Assembly (NCBI GenBank): GCA_037447655.1
Contig: JBBHKE010000310.1
Span: 1-64,000 of the forward strand
DNA: 64,000 nucleotides
From: Zygnema cylindricum
Lineage: Eukaryota; Streptophyta; Zygnematophyceae; Zygnematales; Zygnemataceae
Reading direction: 5' to 3'
Shown here one piece after another: positions 1 through 10,106 of this stretch (position 1 is its first letter; every line of letters starts with the position of its first letter). The notes under the pieces are model-generated. The model was not told the origin of the DNA and ran no database searches. It saw only the letters and a list, made by a program, of their open reading frames with translations. The position numbers were made by a program, and so were the translations under genes.

Positions 1-759
1 TGTATACGTCTAGCTACTTGTAACATTGTAGATGTTTAGGGTTTGTGACATTTTGACGTCACGCTCAAATTATGATAGCGTCGACGTCACTAATTCCAAA
101 ACATTCCGCCATGGTTTACCGATTTTGTTTTTCGTCCGTTCTCACTCTACTTGCCACCAAAATAAGCTAAAAGACAGCCAAAAGAAATATTTTTTTATAT
201 ATCTTTCATTCAATACCTTTTTGCCTTTTTTTATTGCAAGAATTGTGAGATAGACGCTTTAGTGGGAGAGTGAGAGAGAGATAGGCGCTTTCACGGACTT
301 CGCTTTTGCGAAATGGCGTCCGTTGGTCGAAACCCCCTCCAAGGCACCTCTATGGAAAAAAGAGCACCAAAAAAAAAGTCACGCACAAGGCAGCAAACGT
401 GCGGTGGGTTTTTTTTTTGGTACTCCGCGCAAAAAAATTTCAAAAACTTTTGACACGTGCGACATCGCTTGCCTATTCGCTCACCTCGTGTAACTATATT
501 TAAAATCACCTCTCGAGGTGATTTTATATGAAGTTTGAAGATGAGCTGAAGGGACGCGAAATTGGGTCCAAACGCGCTAGACGACGAACTACATCGCGCT
601 AGACGACAAATTGTAGTACATATAAAGTTTCACGGTAACACAACTTGTACGGTGGTAATTTCAATTTTTTGGTACGGCTGCGGATTTTCACGTTTTTTTC
701 TAAGTTGTGAAAGAAAACGACAGAAAAATAAGTGTAACTTTAGCACATGCGAAAGTACC
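1..759. other. Non-coding flank, no gene seen
   Basis: No reading frame here resembles a known protein; the open frames are short and low-complexity. It holds a perfect 11-bp hairpin at 501-526 and an imperfect tandem copy of a roughly 22-base block at about 572-610 (sharing CGCGCTAGACGAC). It leads into the left arm of the fold-back element. Confidence 0.5.
501..526. repeat. Perfect short hairpin
   Basis: An 11-base arm TAAAATCACCT (501-511) is followed by the loop CTCG and the exact reverse complement at 516-526. No adjacent gene explains it. It could be a relic end of a small inverted-repeat element. Confidence 0.7.
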
Positions 760-2325
760 CTAAGTAAGGGTTTTTTTCAGTCGTTTTCCTGTAAAACTTA
801 GAGCAAAACTGCGTAAGTTTCTACGGTACAAAAAAATAGAAAAAAAGGAGAAGTGCATTTTGCGTCATCGTCGAATTTATAATGTACTACATGTTGTCGT
901 CTTATGTTCTTCGACCCACGGCCACGCCAAAAAACGTCATTTTCAAACTTTCTTTTAAAAAACAGGGACGATGTGTTTTAAAACAAAGTATGTTCGAAAT
1001 GCAAATAGGAACACGTATTAGCAGGTGTAAAAAAATTTACAAAAATTTCAAACGAATTTAATCGATGACGAAAGGTACACTATTCATTATATTTTGTCTG
1101 TTTGCGTTCAGGTATGACGAGGCAAAGTACACAATTTGTTAAGTTTTGTTCGTTTGCGCCGGGTACGGATTTTATTTCGCTTGGGGTCCCAAGATTCTGA
1201 TGCAATTTCACGTCGAGCGGACAGGCGACGCAAAGGCAAAATGCATCTTTTTCAACTGTGAAAGGGCACAGGCTGGAAGGCGGTACGCCTACACTGTCAC
1301 GAAAACACATGCGACGTCACAAGTTGCAACAAAAAATAGCGTGCGTCATCACAGATTGTAGACGCTGACAGTCGTCACGGGCATTGTCAGCCTATATAAT
1401 CATCACACGCGTAAGTAACTATGTTGTTGTTACACATAGGGACACCCGAAATCCGGGTCCACCGGATCTGCGCTAAAAAATGTTTTTTTTTCTCTAAGTT
1501 GCAAGTACATGGAGACGCACCCTTACTCTACAAAATTGCGATTTCTTCGTACGGTTTCAACTTAGGGTGCGTCGCCATGTACTTAAAACTTAGAGAATTT
1601 ACTTTGTTTTTTAGCGCAGATCCGGCGGACCCGGATTTCAGGTGTCCCTATGAGTACCAAACGAAGTTGTCACTTAAGGGCGTGACGATTGTATACGTCG
1701 ACAATGCCCGTGACGGCTGTTGACATGTACAATCTGTGATGACGCACGCTATTTTTGTAACTGTTTGTGACGTCGCAATACTTTTCGTGACATTGTAGAC
1801 CTACCGCCCTCCAGCCTGTGTCGTTTCATGGTTGATGAAGATGCACTTTACCTTTACGTCTCTAATCCGCTCGACGTGAAATGGCATCGGATCTTGAGAC
1901 CTTTGGCGATAAGAAATTTGTACCATGCGCAAACGGACAAAACCTAACAAATTGTGTACTTTGCTTTGTCGTACTTGAACGCAAACGGACAGAACATAGC
2001 GGATCGTGCACTTTTCGTCGTCACTTGAATTATTTTGAAATTTCATGAAAAAAATTTACACGTACGATTACGTGTTTCTATTTGTTTTTTGAAAATTCTT
2101 TGTTTTAAAACACATCTTCCCTGTGTTTTAAATAAAAGTTTGAAGATGACGTTTTTTGGCGTGGCCGTGGGTCGAAGAACACAAAACGACAACATGTAGT
2201 ACATGTTAAATTCAATGATGACGCAAAATGTACTTTTCATTTTCTCTATTTTTTTGTACGGTTGAAACTTACGTGGTACGGCTCTAAGTTTTACAAAAAA
2301 ACGACAGAAGAAAGCCCTTACTTAG
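760..2325. mobile_element. Large fold-back inverted-repeat element
   Basis: Two long arms, about 760-1525 and 1562-2325, are reverse complements of each other along their whole length, with scattered mismatches and small indels. Examples are CTAAGTAAGGG at 760 against CCCTTACTTAG at 2315, and GCCACGCC near 923 against GGCGTGGCC near 2158. The spacer is only about 36 bases, so a transcript would form a hairpin of roughly 760 bp. No transposase frame is present. It could be a Foldback-type or MULE-like non-autonomous element, or an inverted duplication able to feed small RNAs. The structure is seen directly; the class is inference. Confidence 0.75.
1431..1653. repeat. Highly conserved core of the fold-back element
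   Basis: The innermost part of the fold-back is the best matched. GGGACACC at about 1440 mirrors GGTGTCCC at about 1643, and AAGTACATGGAGACGCACC at 1503 mirrors GGTGCGTCGCCATGTACTT at 1566-1584 with one base difference. The strong conservation near the centre suggests gene conversion or that this is the younger part. Confidence 0.7.
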
Positions 2326-2330
2326 ACACA

Positions 2331-2752
2331 TGGAGACGCACCCATAGTCGTTTCGAAGGAAGAAAGCGCGTGCTACTTTCTTCATGGAAACGTCCTTACA
2401 TTGTGCACAGTCAACTTGGGACAGACTTCGTCGCTACACAAAGTTTTGCTTGTCTTACCTTGTTTTCTCTTAGTAAAGAGTGGCGAGTATTTAGGCAGCA
2501 GTTTACATGTGCAGAGTATTATATCTTACATGATTAAATCTTAGAGGATTAATCTTGGAGTAAGAGATTATTTAAAGAGGAGAGAGAAGAGAGAGAGGAG
2601 AGAAGAGAGATGATGTAAAGAGGCTTCGGCTAAGAACACTTATAAATCTTTTTGGCTAAATATTCCTCTTATTTATAACGAGTTTCCGTTGTGTAATGTT
2701 TTATGTTTTATAAATTTAATTTGAGTGAATGTCTTTTGCTTAAGATCCTACA
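2331..2752 (+). repeat. 5' LTR of copia element
   Basis: It starts with TGGAG and ends with CTACA immediately before the primer binding site. It aligns with 7180-7595, sharing for example GATGATGTAAAGAGGCTTCG and the AATGTCTTTTGCTTAAG end. It contains a GA-rich stretch near 2578-2610. The left border is uncertain by about 15 bases because the first bases also match the fold-back core. Confidence 0.8.
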
Positions 2753-2753
2753 A

Positions 2754-2767
2754 TTGGTATCGGAGCT
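2754..2767 (+). other. Primer binding site (initiator tRNA-Met type)
   Basis: TTGGTATCGGAGC directly follows the 5' LTR. It matches the standard plant copia primer binding site (TGGTATCAGAGC), complementary to the 3' end of initiator methionine tRNA, with one substitution. This fixes the LTR end and the element strand. Confidence 0.85.
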
Positions 2768-3092
2768 AGTGCTTCGGAGATAGAGAGAGAGCGCATGGGG
2801 AGGAAGAATAATAGAAATACTCCTTCCCCCATGTCGACTTTGGAGAGAGCAAGAGAGTTTAGTTTTTTTGGATCTCAATTTGAGGAGACCCGAAATACGG
2901 AGAGAAAATTTGAGGAAATGTTTGACACACTTATGAGATATGTAGATTCCTGTTTTCAAACTCAGCCTAGTGAGAGCAAATAAAACACTTCCTTTCCGGC
3001 TACTGATCCATTCATAGGAGGAGCTAATGAGAGTGAGAGAAAAGAGAAGATTAGGAAGGAAAAGTCGAAGATAGAAGAAGAAGAGTCCGATT

Positions 3093-3829
3093 TTGGCGAA
3101 AGATTGGAAAACGAATAAAATTATAATATATCTGGGAAATCCGTGGCCTTTAATGGCACCAATTATGCCTTTTGGAATAAATTTATTTCAGGCCAACTTA
3201 TTCTCAAGAAGCTTTGGAGGATTGTCAATGGAGAAGAGAAAATACCACTCGAGAGTAAGGCACGTGCTCAATGGAGGTTGAAGGATATTGCGGCAACAAC
3301 CAGTTTGATGAAGAATTGCACTTCTTCCGTGCTGGATCATTTCCTCGCTCACGGCACGTCCCATGAGTATTGGCAAGCACTTGAGGAGCAAAATGACAAA
3401 GGCGTTGAGAACAAGGGTCAATATGTTTATACGGACTTTATGAATTTTAAAATTAAGTCAAATGAATTGATGGATGATGCCGTGAAGCGCTTCAATATTA
3501 TACTCGAGAAATTAATCAACAATGGTCGAGTTATCTTGGATGCGGATAAGTCAAGCATTTTTCTTTATGCTTTACCGGAGAAGCTTTCCCATCTTGAAGT
3601 TATTTTACGAGCGAAGGCGAATAACACCTTCGGATTCAACGTCAATTTTATCAAAATGTCGGAGGGAACTCCATCGGCTTCTTCAATTGGAGGAGGAGGA
3701 GTTCTCAACTCTACTACTCTCGAAACCCCGGATCTTAACTATGCCGGTGGTAGAGGAGGTGGTAGAGGAGGTGGTAGAGGAGGTGGCCCGAGAGGTGCTG
3801 GTGGCGGCCGAGGCAACAAGAAGGAGTAA
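3093..3829 (+). pseudogene. copia gag remnant
   Basis: From 3143 the frame reads a gag-like protein of 228 residues with the opening NGTNYAFWNKF, typical of plant copia gag (UBN2-type), and ends in a glycine-arginine repeat of GGGR units around 3745-3800. The likely true N-terminus lies upstream in another frame (2795-3120), so at least one frameshift is present. Downstream, about 3870-3985, a zinc-knuckle region can be read (CHFSVKWGHTSTQC), but its second cysteine is serine and a stop precedes it. Non-functional. Confidence 0.75.
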
Positions 3830-3839
3830 GGTCGTCCAC

Positions 3840-4527
3840 CGAAAGTCCCTTCGGATCTTTCTAATGCGACATGCTACTGATGTAACCGGCTTAGACATTC
3901 GTCTTCATCTTGTCCGGATTCGGATAAACAATGTCATTTTTCCGTTAAGTGGGGGCATACGAGCACTCAATGTTATACGAAGAGTGGAGATTCCGGAGGT
4001 GGAAGAGAAGGTAGAGGAGGTGATAGAGGCGACCGAGGTGGCGGTCGAGGAGGAGGCCGCGGTGGTAGTCGTGGTTATGGTAATGCAAATTACTTTGACT
4101 ATGGTAATGAAACCGGTGATGATTTTCCGGTTCTAAACCCTACCCTTGATTTGGTAAGTAGTGGAGGAAATTTGGAGAAAGAGTGGATTATTAATATGGG
4201 GGCATCTCACAATGTTTGCACGGATGCCACCTTGTTTGATGACATGAGGGAACTTACGGTTCCAAATTTTATTACGGTTGCAAGCGGCCATGTCATTTTG
4301 GTTGGTACGGTTTGCACGGTTCGCTTGATCTCCTTTCATGGGATAATGATGGGAAAGAGAAATCGACAAAGTATTGTCTTCAAAATACACTTTATATTCC
4401 GGACGGTTCGGTCAATTTGTTAAGCGTTCCACAAATCCAAAAAAGTGGTGGAAGCTTACTCGCGAGAGGTGATCAATCTATCGAGATTTGGATTGAGAAA
4501 GGGAATGTAATTGGAGAAGAATTGTAA
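3840..4527 (+). pseudogene. copia zinc knuckle and protease remnant
   Basis: The protease segment reads WIINMGASHNVCTD at about 4183-4225. The family motif is D-S-G-A, so the catalytic aspartate is asparagine and the serine is methionine. The frame then breaks, and the fragment beginning near 4312 continues protease or pre-integrase sequence in another frame. The region also holds a second Gly/Arg-rich coding stretch at about 4000-4080. Confidence 0.7.
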
Positions 4528-4769
4528 CGGATGCGAATCATAGTCGGCACTTATAGAGGAGGCCGAAATCTAAAGTTCCCACCGAGGGAATTTCACATCA
4601 AATTTCGGAGTTGAAAGGTGATTTTACCTTATGGCATCATCGGATGTGTCACACATCCGAGGTAAGTTTGAAGAAGATGATTCGTCATTCTTAGGTTAGG
4701 GGTTTAGACCTCGCATCCGGTGAGAAAAGGACGCCAAATTCGGGAATCCCATCCGAATAAAGACATCAA

Positions 4770-5690
4770 GCATTGAGCTCAAAGTCCTTTAGAGGTTGTC
4801 CACATCGATCTTTGTGGACATATTAAACCCGAGACAATTGGAGGTAATTAGTATACTTTGGTGATTGTTGATGACTTTTCTCTGAAGTCATGGGTGTATT
4901 TATTGAAAAAAAAATCGGATGCATTTGAAAAATTTAAAGAATGGCAGGTAATGGCCGAGAGGCAAATTGATAAGAAGCTTAAAGTCCATTCGTTCGGACA
5001 ATGGAGGGGAGTTTGTTGTTTTTGAGGGGTATTGTAGGGAGTGGGGGATAAGGCATCAATTCACGGCGCCTTATTCTCCGCAGTCAAAAGGAGTGGCCGA
5101 GAGGAAGAATCATACCTTACAAGAAATGGTCCGTGCGATGGTTCGTAGCTTCGGACGAGAGATGTTTTTGTGGGGAGACGCCATTCTTACGACAACTTAC
5201 ATTTGTAACCGAAGACTCACTTCAGTTTCCGGAAGTTAAAACAACAGAGGAGTTATGGAGTGGTAGAAAGCCCACGGTTCATCATTTGGGAATTTGGGGA
5301 TGTCATGGTACTGTTTATGTGGAATCAATCAAGTGGAATAGGAAATTTGCTCCAAGGTGTTGGCCGGGAATTTTTGTTGGTTATAGCGCAAACACGAATT
5401 TGTACTGAGTGTATGATCCGGCTCGTCACACCGTGGAGGAATCTCGGAATGTGGATTTTCATGAGGATCTCAAATCCGCTATGTATTTCGTTGGGAAATT
5501 TAAGGAAAATTTGGATTTTTATGAGGAGGTGAAATTGAGAGTTTTCCGTACATTGGGGATTCGAAATCTGATGAGGAATCGAATGTAAAAACTTAGAAAA
5601 AAAAATTGGAAAAATCGGTTGAAATTGAATTTGAAAGAAATAGTAACGGATCTTTGGATTCCCGAGTGCCTTCAAACATTCAAAAATCTT
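4770..5690 (+). pseudogene. copia integrase remnant
   Basis: The first core aspartate region (VVHIDLCGH) is at about 4796, the second block (SIRSDNGGEFVVFEGY) at about 4982, and the third (YSPQSKGVAERKN) at about 5071-5110, so the D, D and E positions are recognisable. They sit in different frames with stops between them, including one near 4850. The tail past 5240 carries the integrase C-terminal region (GIFVGYSANTN at about 5370). Not translatable as one protein. Confidence 0.8.
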
Positions 5691-5923
5691 AAATAACTAA
5701 ATCGAGTTATAAATTGAGTGAGAAGGAAATTGAAATCGAATCCGAGGAAGAGAAAGAGGAGGAGGAAGAGCAAGTTATTAGAAAGAGCTCTTGGAGTAAA
5801 AAAGGGAAGAAACTGGAGAAACTCACTTACGATCGAAAAGGGGAAAATGCATCGAATTCTCATTATTTTCTTTCCGATGCTAAAGAGACGGAGTTTTTTT
5901 TGTAGCAATCACTTACGGAAAAT

Positions 5924-6643
5924 ATGACCGACGACCCTCAATCTTATGTCGAGGCAAGGAGGTCGACCGATTGGGAGAGTAAGTGGAAACCGGCGTGGGA
6001 GAAAGAATTTAAATCATTGGTTGATAATCGAACTTTTGAGGAAGTAGAATTATTGGAGGGGAAAAAGACGATAGACGCAAAGTGGGTATTTAAGACAAAG
6101 ACCGGAGCTTCGGGTGAAATTATTAAGTAAAAGGCGAGGCTTGTTTGTAAGGGCTTCCAACAATGTGAGGGAATTGATTTTAATGAGACTTATGCTCCCG
6201 TGATGAAGTTCGACTCACTACGGATTATTATTGCACTTGCAGCGATGGGGAAGAAGCACGTCCATCAAATAGACGTGGAAACTGCGTTTTTCAATGGTGG
6301 GTTGGAGGAAGAGGTATACTTGAAGGTATCGGAAGGCGTGTCTCCTTTGCAAGAAGGAAATGTATGGCGTTTGCGAAAGTCATTATATGGTTTGAAACAT
6401 GCACCGCGTACGTGGTATTTGAGACTTCATCAAGTACTATTGAAATTCAGATTTGTACGAACTACGTCCGATTCTGGAGTTTACGTGAAAGGTGAAGGAG
6501 TTGACCAAATCATATTTTCTGTTTATGTGGATGATTTCTTGATGGCATGCGACAAGTTGGAGCGCATTAATGAGTTGAAACGTTACCTTGGATTACATTT
6601 CAAAGTAACAAATCTTGGAGGGGTACGATATATTTTTGATTAA
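5924..6643 (+). pseudogene. copia reverse transcriptase remnant
   Basis: The N-terminal part (DAKWVFKTKTGASGEI) ends at a stop at about 6128, and the next part runs from about 6129 to 6640. HQIDVETAFFNGGLEEEVY and the active-site motif YVDD (about 6522) are recognisable. The frame ends at 6643 just after LGGVRYIFD, where intact elements would continue for several hundred bases, so there is an internal deletion before RNase H. Confidence 0.85.
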
Positions 6644-6659
6644 GGAGGTGTTACACAAT

Positions 6660-6911
6660 TTAAGCGTTCATATTGGTTGTATGACGATTTATTGTGATAG
6701 CATGAGTTCGATGGCGTTGGCAAAAAATCCAGTGTTTCACAAGAGGTCGAAACACATCAAGATCCTATGGCATTTTGTAAGAGATTTGGTTACGCCGAAC
6801 GAGATTGTATTTTCGTACGTACGGACAAAAGAGGAGGCGGCATATTTGTTGACGAAAGCAGGTACGCATGATGTATTTGAGAGGCGGCGACCAAAACTTG
6901 GATTATTTTGA
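6660..6911 (+). pseudogene. copia RNase H remnant
   Basis: The end of copia RNase H is recognisable: IYCDSMSSMALAKNPVFHKRSKHI at about 6690-6760 (normally CDNQSA...NPVFHxRTKHI) and a C-terminal AAYLLTKA at about 6838. Upstream RNase H sequence is missing because of the deletion after reverse transcriptase. Confidence 0.75.
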
Positions 6912-7179
6912 AGAGTTTGGCGATTCTGACAATAACAGCGGGGTTGTTCGGTTATTCTCGTTTCGCGGTATTTTCACGAAGCGACATACTAACATTTATT
7001 TGTTTGACGTGAAGTATCACGTCATCATGCAAAATGTATGACATCGTTTCGCGGCGTTACTTTTGTTATCCGCGAACGAAATGTACTATTTCGTTTCGCG
7101 TCACTTTATGTTTTTGTGCGCAGTTGTCACATTTGTGTGCATGTGTTTTTGTGTGATGACACGTGTTTAAGTCAACGTT
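6912..7179 (+). other. Non-coding DNA between RNase H remnant and 3' LTR
   Basis: No frame of note. A polypurine tract would be expected just before the LTR at 7180, but none is clear, in line with decay of the element. Confidence 0.4.
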
Positions 7180-7595
7180 TGGAGTTAGTCATTTCGAAGG
7201 AAGAAAGCGCATGCTACTTTTTTCGTGGAAACGTCCTTGCAGTGTGCACAGTCAGCTAGGGACAAACTTCGTCGCTACGCTTAGTTTTGCTTGTCTTACG
7301 TTGTTGTCTCTTAGTGTAGAGTAGCGAGTATATAGGCACTAGTGTACATGTGCAGTATACAATATATCTTACATGACTAAATTTTAGAGGATTAATCTTG
7401 GGGTAAGAGATTATTTAAAGAGGAGAGAGAATAGAGAGAATAGAGAAGAGAGATGATGTAAAGAGGCTTCGGCCAAGAACACTTAGAAATATTTTTGGTT
7501 GAATATTCCTCTTGTTTATTATGAGCTTCCGCTATGTAATGTTTTATGTTTTATGAATTTAATTTGAGTGAATGTCTTTTGCTTAAGTTTGTACA
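7180..7595 (+). repeat. 3' LTR of copia element
   Basis: It begins TTGGAG/TGGAG and ends GTACA, and aligns with 2331-2752 over its full length with many substitutions. The downstream join to AGGACAACTAG shows no clear target duplication. Confidence 0.8.
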
Positions 7596-7626
7596 AGGAC
7601 AACTAGAAACCCTAACTGTGATCATC

Positions 7627-7980
7627 TCGTACTATACGTTATTTATAATGTCATAATGTAGTATTATACGCTAATTAAAATGTTACAACTCTTTACTGTA
7701 CTATATTTCACTTATAATGCACTAACCCAATACTATGCGTGATTTATAGTGTCATAACCACCTTACTGTACCTGAATTGTAATGCAACAACCGAGTACTA
7801 TACGCAAATTACGAAGTTATAACCCCGTATTGTATTTCAATTGTAATAACGTAACCCTCTACTATACTTTAATTATAATGTGATAACCTTGTATGATACG
7901 TACTTTGTAACACAACAACTCCGTACTATACATCAATTATAAAGAGGCAACCTCGTATCATCCGTGACTTATAACTGCTT
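7627..7980. repeat. Decayed AT-rich minisatellite, unit about 44 bases
   Basis: About eight imperfect units follow one another, each with a core like ACTATACGT-AATTATAATG followed by a TAACC/CAACC block (for example near 7627, 7670, 7715, 7795 and 7920). Divergence among units is high. It lies directly behind the copia element. Confidence 0.7.
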
Positions 7981-9884
7981 TATCGAGTATAAGACATGTA
8001 TGGAACATAGTCATCACAATTAGTTATTCCGATTGCATTGTCAAGTTTAAATTACGGTTCGTTTTTATATTTATTGACGAAGTGCTTTAATTTAAATATT
8101 CCTTGGGCTCCTTAGAATTCTACATCATTTGGCCGGCCATGGTATCTTTCATCGGCCGGAAGGACTCCTCGCTCGTAGACAAGTTGCTTTACCAGTCTTT
8201 TGCGCAGGTCTCGTTTTGCTTCGTACATCCACCTTAGCACCAGCCGCTTACCTATGGAGATGAATTAGGTGGCATCTATTATTACTTCAATGTATTTAGT
8301 GGACAATACTCATATTTTAGCTAATGGAGTCTCTCACGTCGACGAGGGTTTGTTGTCATCCTAACAAATGTTATTGTCCTCTCGAGCGCTCTAACCAGTA
8401 GAGGCTCAAGCTGAATTTCCCGCGTTCGCTTTATTCATCACCAAAATTCACTCACGCGTGCAACAATACATCGCCGATAAGGTAACCACCACCAAATTTA
8501 ATGATATACTCCGGCCGCTCCATATGGCTAAAGCGCAGAGTCGACTTCAATCGTGTTCCAGGCATGGTGTAAGAGCTTAGCTTATTGCAAGACTAATTTT
8601 CACTTAGCTCTGTTTATCTTCTCCTCAATTTTTCTATGTGTTTTGCTTACGACTTCGCTTGCCACACCCTTCCCCTTAGTCAAGCCCTATTGCATTTGTG
8701 GTCAACGTATAGACGAGTTAGGGGTACATTGGTAAGCTTTTTGTAATATGGGTACACAACCTTAGGGTGTGTCCCAATGTGCCAAAATAATGGTTTTTTC
8801 TTGACAAAATAATTGCTATTTGTTATCATATATTACCAAAAGATTACCAAATATTAATGGGAATTACCTAGTCAAAATTTATTAAAGGATTCCATGTGAT
8901 TGCGATTTCTCGACTTTGTGGCATTATACACCCCTCTAACACATACATTTCCCACTAATATGTATAGATTTTATTTTGAAAAACGCGATGGCAATACCAT
9001 AAAATTACTAAACATGATTGTCACTAAATGGAATTGATGACCAACAAAGGTAAAATACCAAAATTATGAAGGTCAAAAAACACAACAAAAGTGGTTTAAA
9101 AGCATAAAAGAAAATAGATAAAGAAAGTACAACACATCTAAATTATTGAAAAATTACAGAAACCATATACACTAAATCCTCGCACTACGCCCAGTTAAAG
9201 ATCAACTAAAGATCAAGACTACGAACAAAGTTGATATACGCATGGTGGAGGGGGGTAAGTCTCGCATTCCTCGACCATCAGTCACCACCGTGCTCTACCG
9301 GATAATGGCCGAAGCTTGGAAACGTTGCATGACGACATAGATGCGTTGGCGGTAGAAAGTCACATGAGAGTTGAAGAAGGGTTGTCAAGCCCTCTAACTT
9401 CGAAAGATCGGCGATCGCAATCACCCAAAATGTTGTCAAAAGATGAGTCTAAGGTCCCAAATATCTCCAAAGCAAATGATGTAAGACGATCAGGTGGGTC
9501 TAGGTGCTCGTATTCACATTCTTCGCAAGTCGTTGCATCCCGAGCCGCAACACAAGTATGTAATGTCGCTCACGGGAAACATGGGATCCTAAAGGGTTTG
9601 TGAGGACTAGGTCCCCCAATATTCTCGCCGCGCCATGTAGAAAAAAAAGATCTATACGAGGGCTCCGTGTACCTCTAGGTTAAGAACGTGGTGATAATAT
9701 GTGCGACACCTCGCGCTTCATTATGTACCTTGCTTTATAACCCACGACAACAATTGCATCCCGTACAATGTCGTGTGTTGTTGATACCTCTTCGGTGTGT
9801 GAAAAACGTAGCGTCAAAAGAATTATTTTTGAAAGCTCTTTCATTTCATGTCAGTATTGTCGTGTCTCCCTCATGTTTGTGAAC
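7981..9884. other. Gene-poor spacer
   Basis: No frame matches a family I know. Short open stretches at 8553-8735 and 9316-9603 use non-ATG starts and have low-complexity or random-looking composition. A motif GCATTTGTGGT near 8691 recurs at about 41211, so decayed repeat copies may be present. Confidence 0.4.
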
Positions 9885-10106
9885 TACACCGTGAATCGTT
9901 ATTAGTGTTAATGTTTTTTTAGTCTCTTTAAACATCTTTTCTCCATACACGCATGTCGGTTTATATATCTGACGGTTTCGATTGAAAGGTAAGATTCTCA
10001 ACTTCCAATTGACGGTCTCAAATTGAAAATCGTACAAAAGTGTACGAATATAAAGATGTTATAAGTGGCGAAAAAAATATCAGCACTATTAGCGGTACCC
10101 GGTGTA
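9885..10106. mobile_element. Small MITE, TA-flanked, CACCG-type ends
   Basis: The left end TACACCGTGAATCGTTATTAG and the right end, read as reverse complement, TTACACCGGGTACCGCTAATA, are imperfect inverted repeats bounded by TA. Length is about 222 bp. It belongs to the same family as the elements at 16996, 18245, 19552, 39472 and 47444, but is one of the more diverged copies. Confidence 0.55.

Larger units (their letters stand above)
2331..7595 (+). mobile_element. Degenerate Ty1/copia LTR retrotransposon
   Basis: Two similar direct repeats (2331-2752 and 7180-7595) flank a primer binding site and remnants in copia order: gag, protease, integrase, reverse transcriptase, RNase H. Every coding part has stops or frameshifts, and a large piece between reverse transcriptase and RNase H is missing. 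The LTRs differ at many positions, so the insertion is old. I do not see a clean 5-bp target duplication, which fits later damage or recombination at the 5' end beside the fold-back. The element cannot move by itself. Confidence 0.9.

Noticed and set aside
7627-7980. CRISPR-like array
   Set aside because: Units are adjacent, diverged and lack unique spacers between identical repeats; the genome is eukaryotic.
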